Positions 32,314 to 40,603 of a DNA stretch of 64,000 bases are shown here, piece by piece. Each line of letters starts with the position of its first letter. The stretch's first letter is position 1. Origin of the DNA: Arthrobacter agilis (lineage in GTDB: Bacteria; Actinomycetota; Actinomycetes; Actinomycetales; Micrococcaceae); assembly GCF_006494655.1 (NCBI RefSeq), contig NZ_VHIM01000001.1, positions 1 to 64,000 of the forward strand, read 5' to 3'. The notes under the pieces are model-generated. The model was not told the origin of the DNA. It searched no databases and saw nothing but the letters and a program-made list of their open reading frames with translations. The position numbers and the translations under genes are program-made.

Positions 32314-32512
32314 CGTCGGCAGAAGCGCGAGCTTCCTACACGATCATCTGCAGGACCGACCAGGAACCCGGCTACCTGCAATGCTGCCGAAGGCTGCACC
32401 AGGCAAACGCGGGTGGGAGAGGACTCCGCTTGCAGACCGGTCGGCTCCAGCAGGCCCCTGACGGGGCGCAGCGGGTAACGATGACCGGTTGGTCTATGCC
32501 AAGCTTACCAGT
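32314..32512. promoter_or_regulatory. Promoter region between infC and the DUF1844 gene
   Basis: About 200 bp that must start the leftward translation operon and the rightward DUF1844 gene. On the plus strand CAAGCT (32500-32505) ends seven bases before ATG 32513, a weak leaderless-type -10. The leftward promoter was not pinned down. Confidence 0.3.
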
Positions 32513-32977
32513 ATGGACACGCCACACGACAATCCACAGCACTCCCCCACTGCCGATCCGGCACAGGCGGCCCGGCGCAGCTTCTCGGAGGAGATCGGGC
32601 AGGCCCCCGAGGGACCGGGCGAAAGCCATGCCCAGGCGGAGGATGACGTCCGCCGGCAGATGCGCGACATCTCCGAAGTGGCAGCGGTAGAGGTCATCGT
32701 GACCTCGGCCGTGCACCTCATGAGCGCGGCAGCCGTCAAGTGCGGGCTCGCCCACGAGGAGAACGCCGAGCAGCTCAAGGACCTCGACGAGGCGCGGAAG
32801 CTCATCACGGCACTCGCCGGCTTCGTGACCGCGGCGGCACCCGAGATCGGCTCACAGCATGCCGGCCCGCTGCGCGACGGCCTGCGGTCCCTGCAACTCG
32901 CGTTCCGGGAGGCCTCGATCATTCCCGACCCTCCGGGCAAGGGACCGGGCGAGAAGTACACCGGTCCGGTCAACTGA
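32513..32977 (+). CDS. DUF1844 domain protein
   Basis: Conserved actinobacterial protein of 154 aa with no known function. The DUF1844 core is RDISEVAAVEVIVTSAVHLM followed by SAAAVKCGL and an alpha-helical stretch to about residue 115. The ends are polar and disordered. It is found beside infC in many actinobacteria, here divergent from it. The name rests on the core motif and the context. Confidence 0.85.
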   Translation: MDTPHDNPQHSPTADPAQAARRSFSEEIGQAPEGPGESHAQAEDDVRRQMRDISEVAAVEVIVTSAVHLMSAAAVKCGLAHEENAEQLKDLDEARKLITALAGFVTAAAPEIGSQHAGPLRDGLRSLQLAFREASIIPDPPGKGPGEKYTGPVN

Positions 32978-33017
32978 CGGATCGCCGCACCCCGGCGACC
33001 ACAACAGCCCGAGCAGA

Positions 33018-33050
33018 CAGGGCCCGCACCGTCATCCGGTGCGGGCCCTG
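33018..33050. terminator. Bidirectional terminator, DUF1844 gene / MFS gene
   Basis: Perfect 14-bp stem CAGGGCCCGCACCG (33018-33031) with CGGTGCGGGCCCTG (33037-33050) and a 5-base loop, between converging genes. Confidence 0.85.
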
Positions 33051-33100
33051 CCTGTTCCCGTGGCCTGCGGCTCAGGTCTCCGGTCGAGCGGCCGGAGGTC

Positions 33101-34402
33101 CTAGCGCGTCGGGTGGAGGGCCGCGGTCGGCGCCGGTCGCTGCCGGATGTTGCGGACGGAGAATCCGACGACGCCGAGGATCGAGGAGACCACTGCGACG
33201 GCGGTGAAGCCGCCCCATGGACCCGTCACGTCGATCAGCACACCGGCCAGCGGCGCACCGAGCGCGACGCCCGAGGTGAGCGCCGATCCGTACCAGCCCA
33301 TGGCCTCGCCCCGCCGGTCCTCGGCGACGAGGTCGGCGACCTTCTCCGACGCAGCCGAGAGGACCGGCGCGCACAGCAAGCCGGCGGGGATCGAGAACAG
33401 GGCCAGCTCCAGGGTCGAATCCGCGAAGGCGAGCGGCACCGTCAGCAGTGCCATACCGAGCAGGAGCAGCGACGGCGGGACGGGCCGGTGGAGCGCACCG
33501 TACAGGAGCCCTCCCACCACGGAGGCAGCGCACCAGGCGACGAAGACCAGGCCGAGCTGGCCCTCGTCGCCGGAGATCTCCAGGGCCGCGACGATTCCCA
33601 CCTCGGTGCCCGAGAGGACGAGTCCGGCGCCCGCCGCGATCACCATGACGATCACGAGGGGGAAGGTCAGCCAGGGCAGGGCGCGGCGGACACCCCGCCG
33701 GAGGAGGGTGTGTCGGGCCAGGCGCTCCGTCGGGGCGTCGCGCGTCCCGATGAGATCGGCGGCCGCCTCACCGACGCCTGCGGGCGCTGCCGCCGGCACC
33801 GTGGCCGCGTCGGGTAGCTGTTCGGAGCGCGTCGGCGGGTTGAACCACATGAGGAACAGGCCGGCCGAAGCCGTGGCGACACCCACGAGCGTCAGCCCGA
33901 GGACCGTCGAGACCTGTGTCGCGAGCACCACACCCACGGCCGGACCCGCCATGAAGACCATTTCCGTCGAGATGGCATCGAGGGTGAAGGCGGTCCGACG
34001 CCGGTCTCCCTCGACCAGCACTCCGAGCGCCTGACGGATGACCGAGAACGCCGGGAGGGTGAAGAGCCCGCCCACCAGGGCAGCGACGAGCAGCCAGGGA
34101 TACGGCAGGTGCGGCGCGACGGACCAGATGACCGCCTCGGCGATGACCGACGGGATGAGCGCCCGGCGCAGCCCTGCACTGTCGATGCGCCGGCCACGCC
34201 AGGGCGCGCCGACGGCGATACCGATCGTGACGACGGCGGCCACCGCTCCGGCCTCGGCGTAGCCGCGGTCGAGGGTCTGCACCACGTGCAGGGTCAGGAG
34301 TACTCCGGCGGCAGAGTGGGGGAAGCGCGCGATCATGCCGACGATGAGCAGGGTCCGGACGGAGCGGATGCGCAGCAGGTCCCGGTATACGGCGAAGTTC
34401 AC
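33101..34402 (-). CDS. MFS transporter
   Basis: Membrane transporter of 433 aa with about 12 helices in two bundles. A cytoplasmic loop of ~60 residues lies in the middle (about 200-260, with TRSEQLPDAATVPAAAPAGVG). The first helices carry RTLLIVGMIARFPHSAAGVLL, and the motif-A-like loop is GAPWRGRRIDSAGLRRAL. GTG 34402 has AGGAAG seven bases upstream. It lies 27 bases after the SseB gene and may be the last gene of the his operon extension. Substrate unknown; similar to the YfcJ/efflux group only in broad outline. Confidence 0.88.
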   Translation of the reverse strand: MNFAVYRDLLRIRSVRTLLIVGMIARFPHSAAGVLLTLHVVQTLDRGYAEAGAVAAVVTIGIAVGAPWRGRRIDSAGLRRALIPSVIAEAVIWSVAPHLPYPWLLVAALVGGLFTLPAFSVIRQALGVLVEGDRRRTAFTLDAISTEMVFMAGPAVGVVLATQVSTVLGLTLVGVATASAGLFLMWFNPPTRSEQLPDAATVPAAAPAGVGEAAADLIGTRDAPTERLARHTLLRRGVRRALPWLTFPLVIVMVIAAGAGLVLSGTEVGIVAALEISGDEGQLGLVFVAWCAASVVGGLLYGALHRPVPPSLLLLGMALLTVPLAFADSTLELALFSIPAGLLCAPVLSAASEKVADLVAEDRRGEAMGWYGSALTSGVALGAPLAGVLIDVTGPWGGFTAVAVVSSILGVVGFSVRNIRQRPAPTAALHPTR

Positions 34403-34429
34403 GTGTCGTCTTCCTGGCCGACGCCTCCG

Positions 34430-35377
34430 TCAGCTGATGAGTTTGATGTCGAGCGAGTCGACGCGTTCCACGAAATCCTGACGACCCAGCAGGGTGGCCC
34501 GCAGCGTGGCGACGGCGTCGCGCACGCCCTGGGCGGTGAGGCCCGGGCGGAGCTGCACGTCCATCCGAAGTTCAGGTCCCGGCCCTCCGCCGAAGGCAAT
34601 GCTACCGTCGGCGCTCCTCGTCAGGACGCCCCCTGCGGGCCGCAGCGCGAGGGACAGGATCTCCTCCTGCCCGAGCGCGGCGACCTCCACGAGCGCGGCC
34701 AGGGCGGGGTCCTCGTAGGACGGCGTCCAGGGAACCTGCTGCGCGAGCGCCCAGAGGGCGGGACGCCGGACGACGACGGTGAGGTCGGCTCCGGGGTCGA
34801 GCACCAGCAGTTCCGCGCCGTCGGCCACGGCGGCCAGGGCTGCCCGCGAGGCGTAGGCGGCCACGGGCCGGGCCTCCGGATGCCAGCGCTGGAGGGCCAG
34901 GGTGGACGAGAAGATCGGGAGCGCTTTCCTGCCGTCGGGAGCATCGAGCGTGACGAGGGCCATGTCTGCTTCCTTGTCGGAGTGCAACTCCGACGAGGAA
35001 GCAGACCTGGTCCCGGCCCCCCGGGCCTCCCCCGCGACACCCAGCTGCGCGACGATCGGGATGAAGACCCGCGCCGTCGTCAGGGCGGCAACGATCCCCC
35101 GCTCCCCCGAGCCCGGCCGACCCGCCTGATCCAAGGCGCTGTGGTCCCCGAGCGGCTCGTCGGTCGGCTGCGCCAGGAGTCCCGCCACCGCGGTCGTGAG
35201 GCGTGGGTCCGCCCTGCCGTCGTCGTCGTCGAAGGCGTGGAGCGGATTCTCGGGGCCGGACAGGTCCCGGCCCGCCCATGGTTGCCCGGCGGAATCGGCC
35301 GTGTTGCCTCCCGGGCCCCTGGTCGGCCGTCCCGCCAGGGCTGCTGCGATATGTGCGGGAAGCTGCCGCTCCGTCAC
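34430..35377 (-). CDS. SseB-family protein
   Basis: Protein of 315 aa with an SseB N-terminal domain: [17 protein letters not shown] near residue 45, then [15 protein letters not shown] near 98, and [19 protein letters not shown] near 137. The C-terminal third, ending in [14 protein letters not shown], is shared by actinobacterial SseB proteins encoded next to hisA. The function is not established; the name comes from an E. coli enhancer of serine sensitivity. GTG 35377 overlaps the hisA stop by four bases, so it is coupled to histidine synthesis. A near-perfect 20-bp hairpin lies inside the gene at 34964-35006. Confidence 0.88.
   Translation of the reverse strand: MTERQLPAHIAAALAGRPTRGPGGNTADSAGQPWAGRDLSGPENPLHAFDDDDGRADPRLTTAVAGLLAQPTDEPLGDHSALDQAGRPGSGERGIVAALTTARVFIPIVAQLGVAGEARGAGTRSASSSELHSDKEADMALVTLDAPDGRKALPIFSSTLALQRWHPEARPVAAYASRAALAAVADGAELLVLDPGADLTVVVRRPALWALAQQVPWTPSYEDPALAALVEVAALGQEEILSLALRPAGGVLTRSADGSIAFGGGPGPELRMDVQLRPGLTAQGVRDAVATLRATLLGRQDFVERVDSLDIKLIS
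34964..35006. repeat. 20-bp inverted repeat inside the SseB gene
   Basis: Arms 34964-34983 and 34987-35006 match at 19 of 20 positions with a 3-base loop. In the mRNA the second arm contains AAGGAAG and is followed directly by an in-frame AUG (34961-34963). Confidence 0.9.
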
Positions 35378-36132
35378 GCGTCCGCGCCGGGCATTCCCGC
35401 CACGTCGAGGGCCTGGGGAAGCGTGAACGCGCCGGCGTAGAGCGCCTTTCCCACAATGGCTCCCTCCAGCCCACGTGGCACGAGTTCCCGCAGGGCCGCG
35501 ATGTCGTCGAGGCTGGAGATCCCGCCGGATGCGACCACGGGTCGCGTGGTCCTCGCGAGAACCTCCTCGAGCAGTTGGATGTTGGGGCCGCGAAGGGTCC
35601 CGTCCTTCGTGACGTCGGTGACGACGTACCGCGAGCAGCCGGCGTCCTCGAGGCGCTGCAGGACCTCCCAGAGGTCACCGCCCTCCTCGGTCCAGCCGCG
35701 GGCCGCCAGCGTGGTGCCGCGGACATCGAGGCCGACGGCGATGGCATCCCCGTACCGGGCGATGGCGAGCTGGGTCCATTCGGGGTTCTCGAGGGCGGCA
35801 GTACCGAGGTTCACGCGCGTGGCACCGAGTTCCAGTGCTGCGTCCAGTGACGCGTCGTCCCGGATCCCGCCCGACAGCTCGACCTTGACATCGAGATGCC
35901 GCACGACGCGCTCCAGCAGATCCTTGTTCGACCCGCGCCCGAAGGCGGCGTCGAGATCCACGAGGTGCACCCACTCGGCGCCGGCTTCCTGCCAGGCGAG
36001 GGCGGCGTCGAGCGGGTCGCCGTAGCTGGTCTCGCTGCCCGCTTCTCCCTGGACGAGACGGACGGCCTTTCCATCGGCGACGTCCACCGCGGGGAGGAGT
36101 TCGAGCGTGGGTGATTCGGAGAGGGGGCTCAT
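35374..36132 (-). CDS. hisA: HisA/PriA phosphoribosyl isomerase
   Basis: TIM-barrel isomerase of 252 aa that converts ProFAR to PRFAR in histidine synthesis. Actinobacterial members (PriA) usually also do the TrpF step of tryptophan synthesis. The two phosphate-binding half-barrel motifs are ELSGGIRDD near residue 82 and [11 protein letters not shown] near 200. The catalytic Asp residues are in [10 protein letters not shown] (N-terminal) and [10 protein letters not shown] near 170. The dual PriA role follows from taxonomy and is not proven by the sequence. ATG 36132 has AGGAA upstream. No trpF is seen in the window. Confidence 0.94.
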   Translation of the reverse strand: MSPLSESPTLELLPAVDVADGKAVRLVQGEAGSETSYGDPLDAALAWQEAGAEWVHLVDLDAAFGRGSNKDLLERVVRHLDVKVELSGGIRDDASLDAALELGATRVNLGTAALENPEWTQLAIARYGDAIAVGLDVRGTTLAARGWTEEGGDLWEVLQRLEDAGCSRYVVTDVTKDGTLRGPNIQLLEEVLARTTRPVVASGGISSLDDIAALRELVPRGLEGAIVGKALYAGAFTLPQALDVAGMPGADA

Positions 36133-36193
36133 CAGGGTGTTCCTGCTTTCGGACGTGCGGGGGAACCGCTGTGTCGGGTGGTCGGGTAGCCGG

Positions 36194-36352
36194 TCAGTCG
36201 CCGGGCAGGGTGAAGAGATAGGCGGCGACGAGCGAGAGCCCGGCGAGGACGAGGAAGGCGATCCAGACCCAGCGGGGGAACTCCTGGCCGCGCAGCGAGA
36301 ACGCGCCGCCGATCAGGAGGCCCGCGACCCCCATGAGGACGAGGCTCACCAT
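36194..36352 (-). CDS. Two-helix membrane peptide in the his operon
   Basis: A 52-aa protein, almost wholly hydrophobic: helix 1 [17 protein letters not shown], a short polar turn [10 protein letters not shown], helix 2 [19 protein letters not shown]. The ATG at 36352 lies four bases after the hisH stop, so it is cotranscribed between hisH and hisA. I do not recognise the family. A small membrane protein at this place in actinobacterial his operons seems familiar, but its role is unknown. The longer open frame starting inside hisH is not needed. Confidence 0.72.
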   Translation of the reverse strand: MVSLVLMGVAGLLIGGAFSLRGQEFPRWVWIAFLVLAGLSLVAAYLFTLPGD

Positions 36353-36356
36353 GCGG

Positions 36357-36995
36357 TCACCGCAGGCCCTCGATCCAGTTCCGCAGGAGCTGAGCGCCCG
36401 CATCCCCCGATTTCTCCGGGTGGAACTGCGTGGCACTGAGCGGACCGTTCTCGACGGCTGCGATGAACGGCCCACCGTGGTCGGACCACGTCACCTGCGG
36501 AGGCTTCATGGCCGGCTGGGTCACGTCGAAGGACCAGTCCTGCACGCCGTAGGAGTGCACGAAGTAGAACCGCTCGTCGCGGATGCCGTCGAACAGGACG
36601 GAGTCCTGCGGCGCATCGACGGTGTTCCAGCCCATGTGGGGCACCACGTCAGCCCTGAGCCGCTCGACGACACCCGGCCATTCGCCCATGCCCGGCGTGC
36701 GCACACCGTGCTCGACGCCTTCATCGAACAGCACCTGCAGCCCGACGCAGATTCCGAGCACCGGCCGGCCACCGGCGACCCGTCGCCCGATCATGCGGAG
36801 GGCGTCGACCTCCTTGAGGCCCTTCATCACGGCCTGGAAGGCGCCGACACCGGGTACCAGGAGGCCGTCCGCGGTGAGCACGTCGTCGGGCTTGGCGCTG
36901 AGCTCGACCCGTGCGCCCACGTGCTCGAGAGCCCGTACGACGGAGCGGACGTTGCCCGAGCCGTAATCGAGGACGGTGACGGTCCGGGCGGTCAC
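36357..36995 (-). CDS. hisH: Imidazole glycerol phosphate synthase, glutaminase subunit
   Basis: Class I glutamine amidotransferase (212 aa) that passes ammonia to HisF, yielding IGP and AICAR from PRFAR. The triad is Cys in [13 protein letters not shown] near residue 83, and His and Glu in [10 protein letters not shown] near 195. VPGVGAF near 50 forms part of the oxyanion region. GTG 36995 overlaps the hisB stop by four bases. The partner hisF is not in the window. Confidence 0.96.
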   Translation of the reverse strand: MTARTVTVLDYGSGNVRSVVRALEHVGARVELSAKPDDVLTADGLLVPGVGAFQAVMKGLKEVDALRMIGRRVAGGRPVLGICVGLQVLFDEGVEHGVRTPGMGEWPGVVERLRADVVPHMGWNTVDAPQDSVLFDGIRDERFYFVHSYGVQDWSFDVTQPAMKPPQVTWSDHGGPFIAAVENGPLSATQFHPEKSGDAGAQLLRNWIEGLR

Positions 36996-37609
36996 AGGGC
37001 GCCCTTCGTGGACGGGATGCCCTCGACCCGCGGATCGGGCTCGACGGCCGCACGAAGCGCCCGGGCGAGAGCCTTGAACTGCGCTTCGACGATGTGGTGG
37101 GGGTCGCGACCAGCGATGACGGTGACGTGGAGGCAGATCTGGGCGTGCAGCGCCACGGCTTCCAGCACATGGCGCGTCAGGGACCCGGTGAAGTGGCCGC
37201 CGATCAGGTGGTACTCCTGCCCCGCGGGCTCGCCACCGTGCACGAGGAAAGGGCGGCCGGAGATGTCCACGACAGCGTTCGCGAGGGCCTCATCGAGTGG
37301 GACCGTCGCCTCACCGAAGCGGCGGATGCCCGCCTTGTCCCCCAGCGCGAGCCGGAGCGCTTCGCCGATCGCGATGGCGGTGTCCTCGACCGTGTGGTGC
37401 ACGTCGATGTGGGTGTCGCCGGAGGAGCGGATGGTGAGGTCGATCAGCGAGTGCTTGGAGAGGGCCGTCAGCATGTGATCGAAGAACGGCACGGTCGTGT
37501 CGATGGCGGACACGCCCGTCCCGTCGAGGTCGAGCTCCACGAGCACGCTCGACTCACTCGTGACGCGCTCGATCCGGGCTGTGCGCGCGCGGGCTGCCTC
37601 TGCAGTCAT
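36992..37609 (-). CDS. hisB: Imidazoleglycerol-phosphate dehydratase
   Basis: Mn-dependent dehydratase of 205 aa, the monofunctional form without the HisN phosphatase domain found in enterobacteria. The two metal-binding motifs are [10 protein letters not shown] near residues 67-76 and [22 protein letters not shown] near 160-181, with [13 protein letters not shown] near 43. ATG 37609 has AGAAGGA upstream. A 132-bp gap with its own possible promoter separates it from hisC. Confidence 0.97.
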   Translation of the reverse strand: MTAEAARARTARIERVTSESSVLVELDLDGTGVSAIDTTVPFFDHMLTALSKHSLIDLTIRSSGDTHIDVHHTVEDTAIAIGEALRLALGDKAGIRRFGEATVPLDEALANAVVDISGRPFLVHGGEPAGQEYHLIGGHFTGSLTRHVLEAVALHAQICLHVTVIAGRDPHHIVEAQFKALARALRAAVEPDPRVEGIPSTKGAL

Positions 37610-37709
37610 GTGATGTCCTTCTGTGGGCTTCGGGATCTCCGGAAGCCGGTCGACGAATCGGGCGGGTTGTGGTCGGTGCGAAAGCGCCCGATCATACGCA
37701 TCAAGTCTA
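37610..37709 (-). promoter_or_regulatory. Possible internal promoter and leader hairpin before hisB
   Basis: TAGACT (37704-37709) would start a leader of about 87 nt. ATCGGGCG (37657-37664) pairs with CGCCCGAT (37685-37692) around a 20-base loop. No His-codon run is seen and no good -35. Confidence 0.35.
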
Positions 37710-37741
37710 GGAGACGAGCCGGGCTGCGCGGGCCGCGTCCG

Positions 37742-38836
37742 CTACAGGAGCGTCCTGAGCGTGGAGAGGAAGACGGTGGTCTCCTCCTCCGTCCCGGCCG
37801 TCACGCGCAGCGACCCCGGGATGCCGACGTCGCGGATCAGTACGCCGGCCGCGAGCAGACCCTCCCAGATACGCCGCGGATCCTCGAGTCCCGAGAAGAA
37901 GACGAAGTTGGCGTCCGAGGGCGCCGGTGACAACCCGAGGGACGTGAGCTCCGCGACGATGCGGTCGCGCTGCACCTTGATCGCCTCGACATTGGAGAGC
38001 AGGGTGTCAGCATGCGTCAGGGCGGCGTTCGCAGCCGCCTGGGTGATCGCGGAGAGGTGGTAGGGCAGGCGCACCAGCCTGAGAGCATCCGAGATCTCGG
38101 GTGCTGCAGCCAGATAGCCGAGCCGGGCACCCGCGAGGGCGAACGCCTTGCTCATGGTCCGGGAGACGAGGAGGCGCGGCCGTCCCGGCAGCAGGGACAG
38201 GGCACTGGGCGTTCCTTCCTGCGCGAACTCGCCGTAGGCCTCGTCGACGACGATGATGGCCCGCGCGTCCTCACCGGCGTCGTAGGCCGCTTCGATCACG
38301 CCGAGCTCCAGCGCGGTGCCGGTGGGATTGTTCGGGGAACAGAGGAACACGATGTTAGCGCCTGACTCCCGCACCGCGCGGGCGGTATCGTCCGGCGTCA
38401 TGGAGAAGGCGGCACCGCGGGGTGCGGTGACGTAGCGGGTCCCCGTGCCACTGGCGAGCAGCGGGTACATGGAGTAGGTCGGCGGGAAGCCGATGGCGGT
38501 GCGGCCGGGTCCGCCGAACGCCTGGAGCACCTGCTGCAGGACCTCGTTCGATCCGTTGGCGGCCCACAGCTGATCAGGGCCCAGTCCGTGACCCAGGTAC
38601 CGGGCGAGATTCGCCCGCAACTCCGTGAACTCCCTGTCCGGGTAACGGTTCAGGCCCTGTGTGGCGGCCGACACCGCCTCGACGATCGCGGAGTGCACGT
38701 CTGCCGGAACGCCGAACGTGTTCTCGTTCACATTGAGGAGGATCGGCACGTCCAGCTGCGGAGCTCCGTAGGGGTGAAGGCCTACGAGATCGTCGCGCAG
38801 CGGCAGGTTGGCTAGGGCGTCCGTTGGAGATGGCAC
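37742..38836 (-). CDS. hisC: Histidinol-phosphate aminotransferase
   Basis: PLP-dependent fold-type I aminotransferase (364 aa) making histidinol phosphate. The PLP lysine is in SRTMSKAFALAGARLGYL near residues 225-242, the pyridine-N Asp in VVDEAYGEF near 197, and LCSPNNPTG near 166 binds PLP. NVNENTFG near 34 is the family start. GTG 38836 follows TAAACT by six bases, so it is probably leaderless and begins the hisC-hisB-hisH-hisA unit. hisD, its usual upstream partner, is absent. The 148 bp before it hold no clear terminator. Confidence 0.96.
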   Translation of the reverse strand: MPSPTDALANLPLRDDLVGLHPYGAPQLDVPILLNVNENTFGVPADVHSAIVEAVSAATQGLNRYPDREFTELRANLARYLGHGLGPDQLWAANGSNEVLQQVLQAFGGPGRTAIGFPPTYSMYPLLASGTGTRYVTAPRGAAFSMTPDDTARAVRESGANIVFLCSPNNPTGTALELGVIEAAYDAGEDARAIIVVDEAYGEFAQEGTPSALSLLPGRPRLLVSRTMSKAFALAGARLGYLAAAPEISDALRLVRLPYHLSAITQAAANAALTHADTLLSNVEAIKVQRDRIVAELTSLGLSPAPSDANFVFFSGLEDPRRIWEGLLAAGVLIRDVGIPGSLRVTAGTEEETTVFLSTLRTLL

Positions 38837-38984
38837 CCCGTCAGTTTATTGGACGAGTTCGATGGGACCGAATGCTCCACCGCCCCGCCCGCTGCCCGGA
38901 CCGGCTCCCCCGAGCCTGGCGACGCGGTGACGGCCGGTGACGCCCCTCGGGTTGCAGGATCACCTCCGACGGGTTCTGCCGATG

Positions 38985-39458
38985 TCATCCCTCCGACGGG
39001 ATGGCGATGCTCTGACCGGCCTGAACCACCGAGGTCCGCAGGCTGTTCAGCTCCACCATCTCGGCGATGACGTCTCGCGGATCCCGCTCGGGTGCATACC
39101 GGACCGCGAGATCCCACAGGGTCTCGCCTGCCACGACATTCACCTCCAGCACCGAGGAGGTGGACGGAATCTCCACGCCGGCCTGCGCCTGGGACGTGAG
39201 GAAGGCGCCGAGCAGGATGAGGGCAGCAACCCCGAGGGCGACCGGTATCCCCACGAACAGCAGCCGCCCGCGCCGGGTGAGGGTCAACGGCTTCTCCGCA
39301 CTCCGCTCAGTGGAGGTGCGGTCGCCACCGCCCCGCGCTGCAACCGGTGCCGATCGGGTCGGGGCGGGGACGAGGTGAAGCCGGCCCGCCGGTCGGTCGG
39401 CTGCGAGCCGTCCCAGGGCCGAGCTGCCGTGCAGTACTGGAACTTCGGTCATCGTCAT
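38985..39458 (-). CDS. LysM membrane protein, SOS division-suppressor-like
   Basis: A 157-aa protein with a cytoplasmic N-terminus (~65 residues, Arg/Ala-rich), one membrane helix (LLFVGIPVALGVAALILLGAFL, about residues 65-86) and an outer LysM domain (VVAGETLWDLAVRYAP to VQAGQSIAI). This layout, and its position divergent from lexA, match ChiZ/Rv2719c, DivS and YneA, which stop cell division during the SOS response. The equivalence is inferred from layout and context. ATG 39458 is preceded by GGGAAGAGGA. A LexA-like box at 39501-39516 lies upstream. Confidence 0.85.
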   Translation of the reverse strand: MTMTEVPVLHGSSALGRLAADRPAGRLHLVPAPTRSAPVAARGGGDRTSTERSAEKPLTLTRRGRLLFVGIPVALGVAALILLGAFLTSQAQAGVEIPSTSSVLEVNVVAGETLWDLAVRYAPERDPRDVIAEMVELNSLRTSVVQAGQSIAIPSEG

Positions 39459-39500
39459 TCCTCTTCCCTTCGAATGTTCATGTCGACCAGCATCCGCCGT

Positions 39501-39516
39501 TCGAACATGTGTACTA
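39501..39516. promoter_or_regulatory. LexA-like box 1 (LysM side)
   Basis: TCGAAC-ATGT-GTACTA matches GAAC-N4-GTTC with one change. It is 43 bp from the LysM start codon and probably controls that gene. Confidence 0.6.
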
Positions 39517-39568
39517 ATTCGTCTAGCTCCAGTTCTAGCACTCACCGACGACACTTGTCGAGACTCGC

Positions 39569-39584
39569 TCGAACATATGTTTGA
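39569..39584. promoter_or_regulatory. LexA-like box 2 (lexA side)
   Basis: TCGAAC-ATAT-GTTTGA is a near-perfect palindrome with one change from the SOS consensus. It overlaps the -35 of lexA, giving negative autoregulation. Confidence 0.75.
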
Positions 39585-39609
39585 AAACGGCCCCTGTCTG
39601 TCCTAGCGT
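39581..39609 (+). promoter_or_regulatory. lexA promoter
   Basis: -35 TTGAAA (39581-39586), 17-base spacer, -10 TAGCGT (39604-39609). The -35 shares four bases with LexA box 2. A start near 39616 gives a leader of about 155 nt. Confidence 0.7.
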
Positions 39610-39770
39610 GGGCAGAACAGGGTATCGACGAGCGGGTCGGTCGCATCCGCGGAACCGCGCCGTCGAACACCCTCAGGCAACCATCCGCCACTGACACAAT
39701 GGCTTCCGGGTCCCCGGTGCCGCGGTCGACGGGCATGACAGGGCAAGCAGCTCCACGCGAAAGGCTCACA

Positions 39771-40571
39771 GTGACGGACTCACGACCGGCAGCACGGCAG
39801 GAATCGAACACCGCCCCGGCCGACGCCCCGCCCACTGCCACCGATCCCATGACCACCGTGCCCGCGGCGGCCGGACGCGGCAGGCCCCGGGGACGGTCGG
39901 TGTCGAAGGGACTGACGGCCCGTCAGCTGACGATCCTCGAGACGATCCAGCGGTCGATCGCCGACAACGGGTATCCGCCGTCCATGCGGGAGATCGGAGA
40001 TGCCGTGGGACTGGCGAGTCTCTCGAGCGTCACCCATCAGCTCGCGCAGCTGGAGCGGCTGGGATATGTGCGTCGGGACCCGAAACGACCGCGCGCCATG
40101 GAGGTCCTTCTGCCCCTGACGCTCGCACCCGATCCGACGGCGGACGACGACGCGTCGGCGGGCTCCCGCTCCGCGACCGAGCATCAGGGGCCCATCGACA
40201 CGGCGCTCGTGCCGCTGGTCGGCAGGATCGCGGCCGGCGGGCCTATCCTCGCCGACCAGGTGGTCGAGGATGTCATGCCGCTCCCCCGCCAGCTCGTCGG
40301 ACACGGCGACCTGTTCATGCTCAGGGTCTCGGGGGATTCGATGGTCGACGCGGCGATCTGCGACGGCGACTGGGTCGTGGTCCGCCGCCAGCAGAATGCC
40401 CAGAACGGTGATATCGTCGCCGCGCTTCTCGACGACGAAGCAACGGTCAAGACCTTCCGGCAGCGCGACGGACACACCTGGCTCCTTCCGCAGAACACGC
40501 GGTACGAGCCGATCCTCGGAGATCACGCGAGCATCATGGGCAAGGTCGTTTCCGTCATGCGAGCCCTGTAG
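39771..40571 (+). CDS. lexA: LexA repressor
   Basis: SOS master repressor, 266 aa. Residues ~47-115 are the winged helix ([39 protein letters not shown]). The rest is the S24-type self-cleavage domain: cleavage site Ala155-Gly156 in GRIAAGGP, catalytic Ser190 (SGDSM) and Lys227 (EATVKTF), 37 residues apart as in E. coli. GTG 39771 was chosen because GAAAGG stands six bases upstream. ATG 39699 would add 24 residues and lacks such a site. The first 45 residues are unstructured and longer than in E. coli. RecA, its co-protease, lies 9 kb away. Confidence 0.96.
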   Translation: MTDSRPAARQESNTAPADAPPTATDPMTTVPAAAGRGRPRGRSVSKGLTARQLTILETIQRSIADNGYPPSMREIGDAVGLASLSSVTHQLAQLERLGYVRRDPKRPRAMEVLLPLTLAPDPTADDDASAGSRSATEHQGPIDTALVPLVGRIAAGGPILADQVVEDVMPLPRQLVGHGDLFMLRVSGDSMVDAAICDGDWVVVRRQQNAQNGDIVAALLDDEATVKTFRQRDGHTWLLPQNTRYEPILGDHASIMGKVVSVMRAL

Positions 40572-40603
40572 GGGCGCACCGCCGGCGTCCTCCCTCTGCT
40601 GCG

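Noticed and set aside
39699-39770. Upstream ATG for lexA
   Set aside because: No ribosome-binding site and no conserved residues; GTG 39771 has GAAAGG at good spacing.
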